Below, in pieces: positions 1 to 5,669 of a stretch of 6,046 bases of DNA. The stretch comes from an uncultured Collinsella sp. (lineage in GTDB: Bacteria > Actinomycetota > Coriobacteriia > Coriobacteriales > Coriobacteriaceae), in contig URIJ01000127.1 in the NCBI GenBank assembly GCA_900547835.1, positions 1 to 6,046 on the forward strand, in the 5' to 3' direction. A program made the translations under genes and the position numbers. Every line of letters starts with the position of its first letter. Position 1 is the stretch's first letter. Below the pieces are notes generated by a model. The model was given only the letters and a program-made list of their open reading frames with translations. It had not been told where the DNA came from and searched no databases.

Positions 1-1127
1 AGGTGTGGCGCCGGGCGCTCGATATGGTGCGCGACGGCGCGTGGGAGCCCGATATCGTGGCGGAGCTTGAGCGTGAGCTGGGTAGGTCGTTCAACCGTGG
101 GTTCACCGATGCGTATCTGCGGGGGAGATCGGGTGCCGAGCTCATGAGCTTTGAGCGCGCAATTAACCAAGGTGTCCGCGTGGGCCGCTTGGTGGCGGTG
201 GGCTACGAAGAGGTGACCGTCGAGCTCGATGCCGCGGTAGCTGCGGGCGATACGCTCGAGATTCGGTTTTACCCGGGCGCCGACGCGCGGCCCGACGTGC
301 CCAAGCGCTGGCCTCAGGTGCCCTGTCCGGGGGACGCCGCGGCGGGGGAGTGCGTTGTCGTGCACTGCAAGCGCAAGGTGGACACGGGCTGCGAGGTCTA
401 TCTGATTCGCAGTGCCGGTGTGCTGGAGCAGACGGCGACGGCGTTGGAGCGCATGCGGGCCGAGGCGGATGCGATTGCGCCCGTTGCGCGTGCCGTTGAG
501 GTGCTGCCCTTTGAGGACGTTGCGGTGGATAGCGGTGCGTCGCCGGAGTTGGTGGAGCGCGCGGTTCCCGCTCGCATGGTTTTTGCTTGGCAGCTGATGG
601 ATACCGACCCGCGCAGAGAACTCGATTTGTCCGACACCGTTGTGGTGCTTGACGAGGTGTGCCGCACGGGTGACGCTGACCGGACCCGCTCGCTGATGCA
701 GCGTGCCGGGCGCGTCGTCTGCCGCAACCTGGGACAGGTGGTGATTGCTCGCGAGCTGGGCGTGACGTTTGACGTGGCGGCGCCGGTGTTCTGCGCGAAT
801 CGGGCCACGCTTACCTGGCTGCGCGGACTCGGTGCGGGGCGGGTGTACTTGCCGGCCGAGTTGCTCGGCAATGATGCGGAGCGTATTGCCGAACTGGCTG
901 CTGAACCCGGCGTCTTGGGTCCGGTCGACGCCGACCGTCCCGAGCTTATGGTGTGCGAGCACTGCCTGCTGACCGCCGAGGGCGTCTGCGCCACCGATGC
1001 GACGGGACAGGTCCGTTGCCGCGACTGCTTGCGTCGTCGGCAGGTACGCTATCTGGTCGAGCGTGACGGTACACGTCTGCCAGTTGCCATTGACGCATGC
1101 GGCAGGACGAGGATTTTCCTGTCGTAG
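1..1127 (+). CDS. U32-family (collagenase-like) protein, C-terminal part; 5' end outside window
   Basis: The frame is open from the left edge (first whole codon at 3) to the TAG at 1125-1127, giving 374 visible residues. The GTG at 3 is probably an internal Val, since family members are usually several hundred residues longer. Visible signs of the U32 family: the FNRGFT motif (visible residues 30-35); a middle region resembling the DUF3656/collagenase insert (about 45-190); a second U32-like segment (about 230-320) with the pattern 'RNLGQ..IARELG' followed by 'N...L.WLRGLG..RVYLPAEL'; and a cysteine-rich tail, C-x2-C-x7-C-x9-C-x2-C at residues 318-342, ending 'GRTRIFLS'. Family knowledge: U32 proteins were named as collagenases, but E. 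coli relatives RlhA and TrhP take part in hydroxylating rRNA and tRNA, so a proteolytic role should not be assumed. The substrate here is unknown. It ends 96 bases before tyrS on the same strand, so co-transcription with tyrS is possible. Family call firm; function open. Confidence 0.85.
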   Translation, partial: VWRRALDMVRDGAWEPDIVAELERELGRSFNRGFTDAYLRGRSGAELMSFERAINQGVRVGRLVAVGYEEVTVELDAAVAAGDTLEIRFYPGADARPDVPKRWPQVPCPGDAAAGECVVVHCKRKVDTGCEVYLIRSAGVLEQTATALERMRAEADAIAPVARAVEVLPFEDVAVDSGASPELVERAVPARMVFAWQLMDTDPRRELDLSDTVVVLDEVCRTGDADRTRSLMQRAGRVVCRNLGQVVIARELGVTFDVAAPVFCANRATLTWLRGLGAGRVYLPAELLGNDAERIAELAAEPGVLGPVDADRPELMVCEHCLLTAEGVCATDATGQVRCRDCLRRRQVRYLVERDGTRLPVAIDACGRTRIFLS

Positions 1128-1175
1128 GTGCCGCGTCGCGTCAGTTTGTTATCATATGAGAGTTTATGGACTTCC

Positions 1176-1202
1176 AGCACCGCCGTATCCGGCGAGGGTG
1201 CT
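1176..1202 (+). promoter_or_regulatory. Bulged hairpin in the tyrS leader
   Basis: AGCACCGCCG (1176-1185) pairs with CGGCG (1190-1194) and GTGCT (1198-1202), giving ten pairs, a TATC loop and a 3-base AGG bulge on the 3' side. It ends 8 bases before the AGGAGG ribosome binding site of tyrS (1211-1216). No T-run follows, so it is not a rho-independent terminator. It does not match a T-box: there is no TGGN-type acceptor-pairing sequence in the right place and the 96-base gap is very short for one. It may be an mRNA-stabilising or regulatory leader, or chance pairing in GC-rich DNA. A weak -10-like TATCAT lies at 1150-1155 with no convincing -35. Confidence 0.4.
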
Positions 1203-1223
1203 ATAGCAAAAGGAGGATACCCA

Positions 1224-2435
1224 ATGCTGTCTGTTGACGAGCAAATGCGTATCATCACCTCGGGTGCAGCGCAGATCGTCCCCGAGGCCGACCTTCGCAA
1301 GAAGCTTGAGAAGGGCGAGCCCCTCAACATCAAGCTCGGCGTCGATCCCACCAGCCCCGACCTGCACCTGGGCCATGCCGTGCCCCTGCGCAAGATGCGT
1401 CAGTTCCAGGACCTGGGCCACAACGTCACCCTCATCATCGGCAACGGCACCGCGCTGATCGGCGACCCCTCGGGCAAGAACTCCACGCGTCCGCAGCTTT
1501 CGCAGGAGCAGATCGAGGCCAACGCCGAGACCTACGTGAGCCAGGCCATGAAGATCCTGGATCCCGAGAAGACCACCATCGTGCACAACGGTGACTGGAT
1601 CTTGTCGATGGACCTGGCCGGCCTGCTGCAGGTGTGCTCCAAGTTCACCGTCGCCCGCATCCTTGAGCGCGATGACTTTACCAAGCGCTACCAGTCCCAG
1701 ACGCCGATCGCCCTGCACGAGTTCCTGTATCCCGTGATGCAGGCCTTCGACTCCGTGCAGATCAAGGCCGACGTGGAGATGGGCGGCACCGACCAGCTCT
1801 TCAACCTGCTCGCCGGCCGCGAGCTCATGGAGAAGATGGGCATGGAGCCGCAGATCGCGCTTACCATGCCGCTGCTCGAGGGCACCGACGGCGTGCGCAA
1901 GATGTCCAAGTCCTATGGCAACTACATCGGCCTGACCGACGCTCCCAAGGATATGTTCGGCAAGACCATGTCCATCCCCGACGAGATGATCGGCAAGTAC
2001 TATCGTCTGGCCAGCTCGCTCACCCCGGCCGAGGTCGACAAGATCGACGCCGCCCTGGCCGATGGCTCCGCCGACCCCTACGAGCTCAAGCGCGCACTGG
2101 GCCGCGACCTGTGCGACATCTATCACGGTGCCGGCGCCGGCGACGAGGCTCAGGCCGAGTTTGACCGCGTGTACAAGAAGGGCGAGGTCGCCGACTTCCC
2201 CGAGAAGCACGTCGAGCTGACCGTTAACGACGAGGGTCAGATTTACCTCGCCGGCTTGCTCAAGGACCTGGGTCTTTCGGCGAGCGCCGGCCAGGCCCGT
2301 CGCGACATCGACGGCGGCGGCGTCAAGATCAACGGCAAGGCTGTGGCTTCCAAGAGCTACAACATCGATCCGAGCGCCCTCAAGCTGGGCGACACCCTCT
2401 CCGTGGGCAAGCGCAAGGGCTTCAAGTTGGTCTAG
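1224..2435 (+). CDS. tyrS: Tyrosyl-tRNA synthetase (TyrRS)
   Basis: Cytoplasmic class I aminoacyl-tRNA synthetase of 403 residues that charges tRNA-Tyr with tyrosine using ATP. The Rossmann catalytic domain carries the HIGH-type motif HLGH (residues 48-51), the tyrosine-binding GGTDQ (187-191) and KMSKS (226-230). A C-terminal S4-type RNA-binding domain follows from about residue 338, with the stretch 'QARRDIDGGGVKINGK' starting at 357. Length and wording ('DPTSPDLHLGH', 'ALTMPLLEGTDGVRKMSKS') fit the TyrZ-like branch of bacterial TyrRS (as in B. subtilis TyrZ) better than the E. coli TyrS branch. The start at ATG 1224 is chosen because AGGAGG (1211-1216) sits 7 bases upstream and the protein then begins at the usual family N-terminus; the frame is open 32 codons further up to 1128, but that extension has no family character. 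Codons are strongly biased to C/G endings, as expected for high expression. Transcription probably ends at the terminator at 2465-2500. All catalytic motifs are intact. Confidence 0.97.
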   Translation: MLSVDEQMRIITSGAAQIVPEADLRKKLEKGEPLNIKLGVDPTSPDLHLGHAVPLRKMRQFQDLGHNVTLIIGNGTALIGDPSGKNSTRPQLSQEQIEANAETYVSQAMKILDPEKTTIVHNGDWILSMDLAGLLQVCSKFTVARILERDDFTKRYQSQTPIALHEFLYPVMQAFDSVQIKADVEMGGTDQLFNLLAGRELMEKMGMEPQIALTMPLLEGTDGVRKMSKSYGNYIGLTDAPKDMFGKTMSIPDEMIGKYYRLASSLTPAEVDKIDAALADGSADPYELKRALGRDLCDIYHGAGAGDEAQAEFDRVYKKGEVADFPEKHVELTVNDEGQIYLAGLLKDLGLSASAGQARRDIDGGGVKINGKAVASKSYNIDPSALKLGDTLSVGKRKGFKLV

Positions 2436-2464
2436 TAAGTAGGTTAACCTAACATGTGCAATAG

Positions 2465-2500
2465 GGCCGCAGCCGGAACGATTCCGACTGCGGCCTTTTT
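2465..2500 (+). terminator. Rho-independent terminator of tyrS
   Basis: GGCCGCAG (2465-2472) pairs with CTGCGGCC (2488-2495), and CGGAA (2474-2478) with TTCCG (2482-2486). A single C/A mismatch separates the two helices, the loop is only CGA, and TTTTT (2496-2500) follows. It begins 29 bases after the tyrS stop codon. This is a strong canonical intrinsic terminator on the plus strand, separating tyrS from ade. Confidence 0.95.
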
Positions 2501-2582
2501 GGCACTTGGGGACGTTCCTTTTGTGTCGGCACTTTGGGACACTCCTTGTCATTGGTACAAAGCAACCTGTCCCCATTGCGCC
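2501..2582. repeat. Dispersed intergenic repeat, copy A (two units plus an inverted tail)
   Basis: Two diverged units lie in tandem: the first carries TTGGGGACGTTCCTTTT (2506 on), the second TTTGGGACACTCCTTG (2533 on), with the GGGAC cores 27 bases apart (2509 and 2536). The 49 bases 2503-2551 match copy B (4537-4585) without gaps at about 41 positions. A 3' tail has GTCCCCA (2569-2575), the exact reverse complement of TGGGGAC (2507-2513), and GCGCC near 2582 faces GGC at 2501, so the copy looks bounded by imperfect inverted ends. It has no coding potential of its own. Probably a REP- or MITE-like extragenic element; the mobilising enzyme is not in the window. Confidence 0.75.
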
Positions 2583-2613
2583 AAGCGGCGTGTGCCGTTA
2601 AGCGGAAGGGGTG

Positions 2614-2642
2614 TTAGCGGGACTTTCTTTTGGGCATACAAT
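2614..2642 (+). promoter_or_regulatory. Probable ade promoter
   Basis: TACAAT at 2637-2642 matches the sigma-70/SigA -10 consensus at five of six bases. Seventeen bases upstream, TTAGCG (2614-2619) is a weak -35 with three matches. The -10 is a local AT-rich spot in GC-rich DNA, between the tyrS terminator and the ade ribosome binding site. It predicts a transcript start near 2649, just ahead of the hairpin at 2655-2684. Predicted from sequence only. Confidence 0.45.
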
Positions 2643-2654
2643 TGCTATTGGCTT

Positions 2655-2690
2655 GCTGCGGTGAAGGCTTGTCCGCTCCGCAGCTTTTTT
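2655..2690 (+). promoter_or_regulatory. Terminator-like hairpin in the ade leader (possible attenuator)
   Basis: GCTGCGG (2655-2661) pairs with CCGCAGC (2678-2684), immediately followed by six T (2685-2690). The loop is 16 bases and contains a second CCGC (2673-2676) that could compete for GCGG (2658-2661). The U-tract ends 8 bases before the AAAGGAG (2699-2705) that serves ade. It could stop read-through from upstream, attenuate ade transcription, or protect the 5' end of the ade mRNA. I see no known purine-riboswitch consensus beside it. The structure is directly visible; the role is inferred. Confidence 0.55.
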
Positions 2691-2710
2691 CTACGGTTAA
2701 AGGAGTATGT

Positions 2711-4531
2711 ATGTCCGTTGAGGTCATGAGGTCTGTGATCGAGGCCGCCGAGGGGCGCGTGCCCGTCGACACGCTGTTTACCAATGCGCAGATCGTCGAC
2801 GTGTATGGCCAGCGTGTGGCGCCCGGTAGCGTTGCCGTCAAGGACGGTGTGATCGTCGGCGTGCTCTACGATGGTCGCGACGATGCCGCTGGCACCTACG
2901 AGGCAACTGAGGTCATCGACTGCCAGGGTCGCTATCTCGCTCCCGGTTTTATTGACGGGCATCTGCATATCGAGTCTTCGAACATCCGTCCCGCCGAGTA
3001 TGCTCGCATGGCCGCGACGCGCGGTACTACCACCGCCATTGCCGACAGCCATGAGATTGCCAATGTTGCCGGTCTCGACGGCTTGCGCTTTATGATCGAG
3101 GACGGCCGCCGCGCACCCATCTCCATCAAGTACATGATGCCTTCGTGCGTGCCCGCACTGCCCGACGAGCAGGCCGGTGCCGTTATTTCGGCTGCCGATA
3201 TGCAGGCGTTTTTTGCCGAGCATCCAGGCGATGTCTTTGGTCTGGGCGAAATGATGAACCTGCCGGGTGTCTTTATGGCCGACCCCGAGACCTGTACTCG
3301 CATCGATGCCGCCAACCAGACGCCGTCCAAGCAGGTCGACGGCCATGCGCCGCTCGTTGCCGGCAAGGACCTCAACGCCTATGCCGCAGCGGGCATTATC
3401 GCCGACCACGAGTCGACGATTCCCGAGGAGGCGCTCGACAAGCTGTCTCGTGGCATGTACGTGATGCTGCGCGAGGGTACGTGCAGCCATGACCTGGCCA
3501 ACCTGTCGCCGATGCTGCTGGAAAACCCCGCCCGCGCCCGTCGCTGCTGTTTTGCGACCGACGACCGCGCTCCCTCCGATGCTCTTTCGACCGGCATGAT
3601 CGACAATGCCTGCCGCGTGGCCATCGAGGCCGGCATCGACCCGGTGGTCGCCATCTCCATGGCGTCCCTTTCCACGGCTGAGGCATTTGGCCTGGACCAC
3701 GGCTGTCGCGACCCGCATGAGCTCCGTGGCGCGATCGCCCCGGGCAAACGCGCCGACCTGCTGTTGCTCAATGACCTGACGTTTGCCAAGGCTCCGCATC
3801 GCGTATATGCCGCCGGTGCTCTGGTGGCGCAGGACGGCACCTTTGTGGGCGAGATCGCACCCGAGATGGCCGAGGTTGCGGCCCTTGCCGATGAGCTGCG
3901 CGCCTCCGTTAAGCTGCCGAAGCTTTCGCTCGACGTGTTTGACTATGCCTTTAAGCCGGGCGAGGCCGTGATTGACGTGGTGCCGGGTAAGGCCATCACG
4001 GGCATGGCTCGCCCCGAGAGCGCCGAGGGCCTGCGCCGCATTATGCTGATCGAGCGCCACGGCCGCGGCTTGTCACTGCAGGCCGAGGGCGCCGACGGTG
4101 ATGGCCCTGCGGGCCTGGGTCTTGTTGGCAAGCACATTGGCCGCGGCTGGGTGCGCGGCTTTACCATCACGGGCGGCGCTATCGCCTCGACGATTGGCCA
4201 CGACTCGCACAACGTGTGCGTGGTGGGCGACAACGCCGCCGATATGATGGCTGCCGTCGAGGCCGTGGGCCAGGGCGGTCACGTGCTGGTGCGCAACGGC
4301 GAGGTCGTGGCGCGCATTCCGCTGGCGCTCGGCGGCCTGATGAGCGAAGGCACGGCCGAGGATGTCGCCGCGCAGCACGACGACTTTATGGTCAAGGCGC
4401 GCGCCATGGGTATCGAGCCGCCGCTCGACCCCATCATGGGCATCATCTTCCTGCCCCTGCCGGTCATCCCGACGCTCCGTATCCGCCCCGAGGGCATGTT
4501 CGACGTCACCACATTCACCTACGCCGACTAG
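2711..4531 (+). CDS. ade: Adenine deaminase
   Basis: Cytoplasmic metal-dependent amidohydrolase (EC 3.5.4.2) converting adenine to hypoxanthine and ammonia in purine salvage. It has 606 residues, slightly longer than E. coli Ade or B. subtilis AdeC. Signature features: an N-terminal beta-rich segment; the metal-binding HxH in 'GFIDGHLHIESS' (H84, H86); 'DSHEIAN' with H114/E115; 'GLGEMMN' with E180; 'DGHAP' with H212; 'ADHES' with H233; and 'TDDRAP' with D284/D285. From about residue 425 to the end is the adenine-deaminase C-terminal domain. All expected ligands and catalytic residues appear present, so the enzyme should be active, usually with Mn or Fe. The start at ATG 2711 follows AAAGGAG (2699-2705) with 5 bases between. 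The frame extends up to 2630, but that extension would run through the probable promoter and leader hairpin and has no family character. Another ATG at 2707 is out of frame. It probably forms its own transcription unit; no canonical terminator follows directly. Confidence 0.96.
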   Translation: MSVEVMRSVIEAAEGRVPVDTLFTNAQIVDVYGQRVAPGSVAVKDGVIVGVLYDGRDDAAGTYEATEVIDCQGRYLAPGFIDGHLHIESSNIRPAEYARMAATRGTTTAIADSHEIANVAGLDGLRFMIEDGRRAPISIKYMMPSCVPALPDEQAGAVISAADMQAFFAEHPGDVFGLGEMMNLPGVFMADPETCTRIDAANQTPSKQVDGHAPLVAGKDLNAYAAAGIIADHESTIPEEALDKLSRGMYVMLREGTCSHDLANLSPMLLENPARARRCCFATDDRAPSDALSTGMIDNACRVAIEAGIDPVVAISMASLSTAEAFGLDHGCRDPHELRGAIAPGKRADLLLLNDLTFAKAPHRVYAAGALVAQDGTFVGEIAPEMAEVAALADELRASVKLPKLSLDVFDYAFKPGEAVIDVVPGKAITGMARPESAEGLRRIMLIERHGRGLSLQAEGADGDGPAGLGLVGKHIGRGWVRGFTITGGAIASTIGHDSHNVCVVGDNAADMMAAVEAVGQGGHVLVRNGEVVARIPLALGGLMSEGTAEDVAAQHDDFMVKARAMGIEPPLDPIMGIIFLPLPVIPTLRIRPEGMFDVTTFTYAD

Positions 4532-4532
4532 T

Positions 4533-4585
4533 CCGGCAGTTAGGGACGTTCCTTTTTTGCCGGCAGTCGGGGACACTCCTTGACA
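4533..4585. repeat. Dispersed intergenic repeat, copy B (two tandem units)
   Basis: It starts one base after the ade stop codon. Unit one holds CCGGCAGTTAGGGACGTTCC followed by a T-run; unit two holds CCGGCAGTCGGGGACACTCC followed by TTG. The GGGAC cores lie 27 bases apart (4543 and 4570), the same spacing and the same GTTCC-then-ACTCC order as copy A. The junction is a perfect 8-base palindrome, TGCCGGCA (4558-4565), so CCGGCA and TGCCGG flank unit one as a 6-base inverted repeat. The T-run of unit one lies inside that loop, so this is not a normal terminator. The inverted tail seen in copy A is not recognisable here. Confidence 0.75.
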
Positions 4586-4676
4586 AGCTCCTTGGCGCTG
4601 CAAGTGTGCGCGGCGTTGAGGACATGTGAAGCGTCCGCCAGGCCCTTGTAATGGTTTTGCCTGAGCGGTCTGCACG

Positions 4677-4738
4677 AGCTCCTTTTGGGTACGGTTGAGT
4701 TGGATTTATGTCTGATTCCATCAAGCCCGAAAGGAGCT
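4677..4738 (+). promoter_or_regulatory. Long leader hairpin sequestering the ribosome binding site of the HAD gene
   Basis: AGCTCCTTTTGGG (4677-4689) pairs with CCCGAAAGGAGCT (4726-4738) over 13 consecutive positions, with one U-G wobble. The right arm contains the whole Shine-Dalgarno AAAGGAG (4730-4736) of the gene starting at 4744. Pairing continues inward: TTGA (4695-4698) with TCAA (4721-4724), then TGGA (4701-4704) with TCCA (4717-4720), leaving a 12-base apical loop. If it folds, ribosome entry should be blocked. A short T-run (4738-4741) follows, so weak terminator activity is also possible. No known riboswitch family is recognised. The pairing is seen directly; regulation is inferred. 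Confidence 0.6.
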
Positions 4739-4743
4739 TTTCT

Positions 4744-5538
4744 ATGATCAAATTAATCGCATCCGATATGGACGGCACGCTGCTCGATGAGAATAGCCAG
4801 GTGCCGCCCGAGACCTACGAGCTTATCGTGGCCCTGCGTGAGCGCGGCGTGCATTTTGCCGCGTCGTCGGGGCGTCGCTATGACCGTCTGTGCGAGTTCT
4901 TTGCGCCCGTGGTCGACAAGATGGACTTTGTCGCGGCGAACGGCGCGCAGGTCTATGCGGACGGTGTCGAGGTCGACCGCGAGGTCTATTCGCATCTCGC
5001 CATCCGCAAGCTCGCACGCACGGTCAAGATGTTTCCCAACATGCATCTGGCGCTCTTTGACCGGACCAAGTCCTTTTTGCTCGATGACGAGGACAAGTTT
5101 GTCCGCGAGATCGACAAGGACCTGCCTAATGCCGAGCGCATCTGGGGGCTGCCCGATCCACATGTGAATATCATCAAAGCATCAATTATCTGCGATGACG
5201 GCAACGTGATGGATAACGCCTACGTGCTTCAGCGCGAGCTGGGCGATCTGTTCTCCTTTGCGCCTTCGGGCAACGCGTGGATCGATGCCATGCAGCCTGG
5301 TGTGTCGAAGGCCTCGGGTATCGCGCAGCTCGCGGAGCATTACGGCATTGGTCGCGACGAGGTCATGGCGTTTGGCGACTCGATGAACGACTACGAGATC
5401 ATTCGCTTTGTCGGCACGGGCTGCGCGATGGAAAACGCGCGTCCTGCGCTCAAGGCGGTTGCCGACCGCATCGTGGGCTGCAACCGCGACCATGCCGTCC
5501 AGCAAGAACTTCGCCACGTGCTGGAGAGCCTCGCCTAA
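4744..5538 (+). CDS. Cof-type HAD-superfamily hydrolase (phosphatase)
   Basis: Cytoplasmic haloacid-dehalogenase-type phosphatase of 264 residues, the usual Cof/subfamily IIB length. Motif I is DMDGT with the nucleophile Asp8 and acid/base Asp10; motif II is 'AASSGR' (39-44, Ser42 in the usual Ser/Thr position); motif III is Lys189 in 'GVSKASGI'; motif IV is 'GDSMND' (211-216) with metal-binding acidic residues. The C2B-type cap lies between motifs II and III, about residues 80-185. Family members hydrolyse sugar phosphates, flavin or pyridoxal phosphates and similar compounds; the substrate cannot be read from sequence. The start at 4744 is preferred because AAAGGAG (4730-4736) sits 7 bases upstream and the protein then begins 'MIKLIASDMDGTLL', as the family does. 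An in-frame ATG at 4708 lacks a good ribosome binding site and lies in the loop of the leader hairpin. That hairpin (4677-4738) may control translation. It converges with another Cof-type gene at 5670. Confidence 0.93.
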   Translation: MIKLIASDMDGTLLDENSQVPPETYELIVALRERGVHFAASSGRRYDRLCEFFAPVVDKMDFVAANGAQVYADGVEVDREVYSHLAIRKLARTVKMFPNMHLALFDRTKSFLLDDEDKFVREIDKDLPNAERIWGLPDPHVNIIKASIICDDGNVMDNAYVLQRELGDLFSFAPSGNAWIDAMQPGVSKASGIAQLAEHYGIGRDEVMAFGDSMNDYEIIRFVGTGCAMENARPALKAVADRIVGCNRDHAVQQELRHVLESLA

Positions 5539-5539
5539 T

Positions 5540-5562
5540 CCTGCAGTTAGGGACACTCCTTG
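5540..5562. repeat. Dispersed intergenic repeat, copy C (single unit)
   Basis: A single unit, CCTGCAGTTAGGGACACTCC followed by TTG, begins one base after the HAD stop codon (TAA 5536-5538). It is of the second, ACTCC type seen in copies A and B; no GTTCC unit precedes it, because the coding sequence ends immediately upstream. It looks like a partial or solo copy of the same family. Confidence 0.65.
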
Positions 5563-5572
5563 CGGTTTTTCG

Positions 5573-5653
5573 GGGTAGCTAATTTGGGACGGGGCTATTT
5601 TAGCTACCCCACAAGCGGGTAGCTAAAATAGCCCCGTCCCAAATTAGCTGCCC
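5573..5653. repeat. Near-perfect 37-bp inverted repeat between convergent genes
   Basis: The left arm 5573-5609 and right arm 5617-5653 are reverse complements at 36 of 37 positions. The one difference (T5576 against G5650) still makes a U-G pair in RNA. The loop is 7 bases (CACAAGC). Each arm also has its own inverted ends, GGGTAGCTAA at 5573 and TTAGCTACCC at 5600, and likewise 5617 and 5644 (one change in the last), so the DNA or RNA can fold as one long hairpin or as two short ones. It lies between two convergent HAD genes, where a bidirectional terminator would be expected, but neither side is followed by a clear T-run. It may be a transcription stop, an RNase III-type processing site or a small non-coding mobile element. 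Confidence 0.85.
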
Positions 5654-5669
5654 TGCTGGGTTGCTGCTG

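Noticed and set aside
1128..1223. T-box riboswitch upstream of tyrS, suggested by AGGGTG at 1195-1200
   Set aside because: The T-box core sequence is not matched, a TGGT for tRNA-Tyr is missing, and there is no terminator/antiterminator pair or specifier stem in the space available.
1164..2576. 470-codon open frame on the minus strand opposite tyrS
   Set aside because: It is the antisense shadow of a highly codon-biased gene, with low-complexity translation rich in L, G, H and V, and it runs through the tyrS terminator and repeat copy A. tyrS on the plus strand has all its family motifs.
2501..2582. CRISPR array from tandem GGGAC units
   Set aside because: There are only two units per copy, the 27-base period is filled by related repeat sequence rather than unique spacers, and there are no cas genes.
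2630..2710. N-terminal extension of adenine deaminase by 27 codons
   Set aside because: No ribosome binding site precedes 2630, while AAAGGAG stands just before 2711, and the extension covers the probable promoter and leader hairpin.
2583..2710. Purine riboswitch ahead of ade
   Set aside because: The conserved loop-loop and junction sequences of guanine/adenine riboswitches are not present; only a simple hairpin with a U-tract is seen.
2454..2729. 91-codon plus-strand open frame across the tyrS-ade gap
   Set aside because: It has no ribosome binding site and runs through a terminator, a repeat, a promoter and the ade start. Its translation is just the repeat read in one frame.
2645..4060. 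471-codon open frame on the minus strand opposite ade
   Set aside because: It is a shadow of ade with no recognisable domain; the composition follows from the third-position GC of the plus-strand gene.
4580..4608. Promoter for the HAD gene based on a perfect TTGACA at 4580-4585
   Set aside because: There is no acceptable -10 at 15-19 bases downstream, and the TTGACA overlaps the end of repeat copy B.
4708..4743. Alternative HAD start at ATG 4708
   Set aside because: It adds 12 residues not typical of the family, has no good ribosome binding site, and lies in the hairpin loop; 4744 has AAAGGAG at the right distance.
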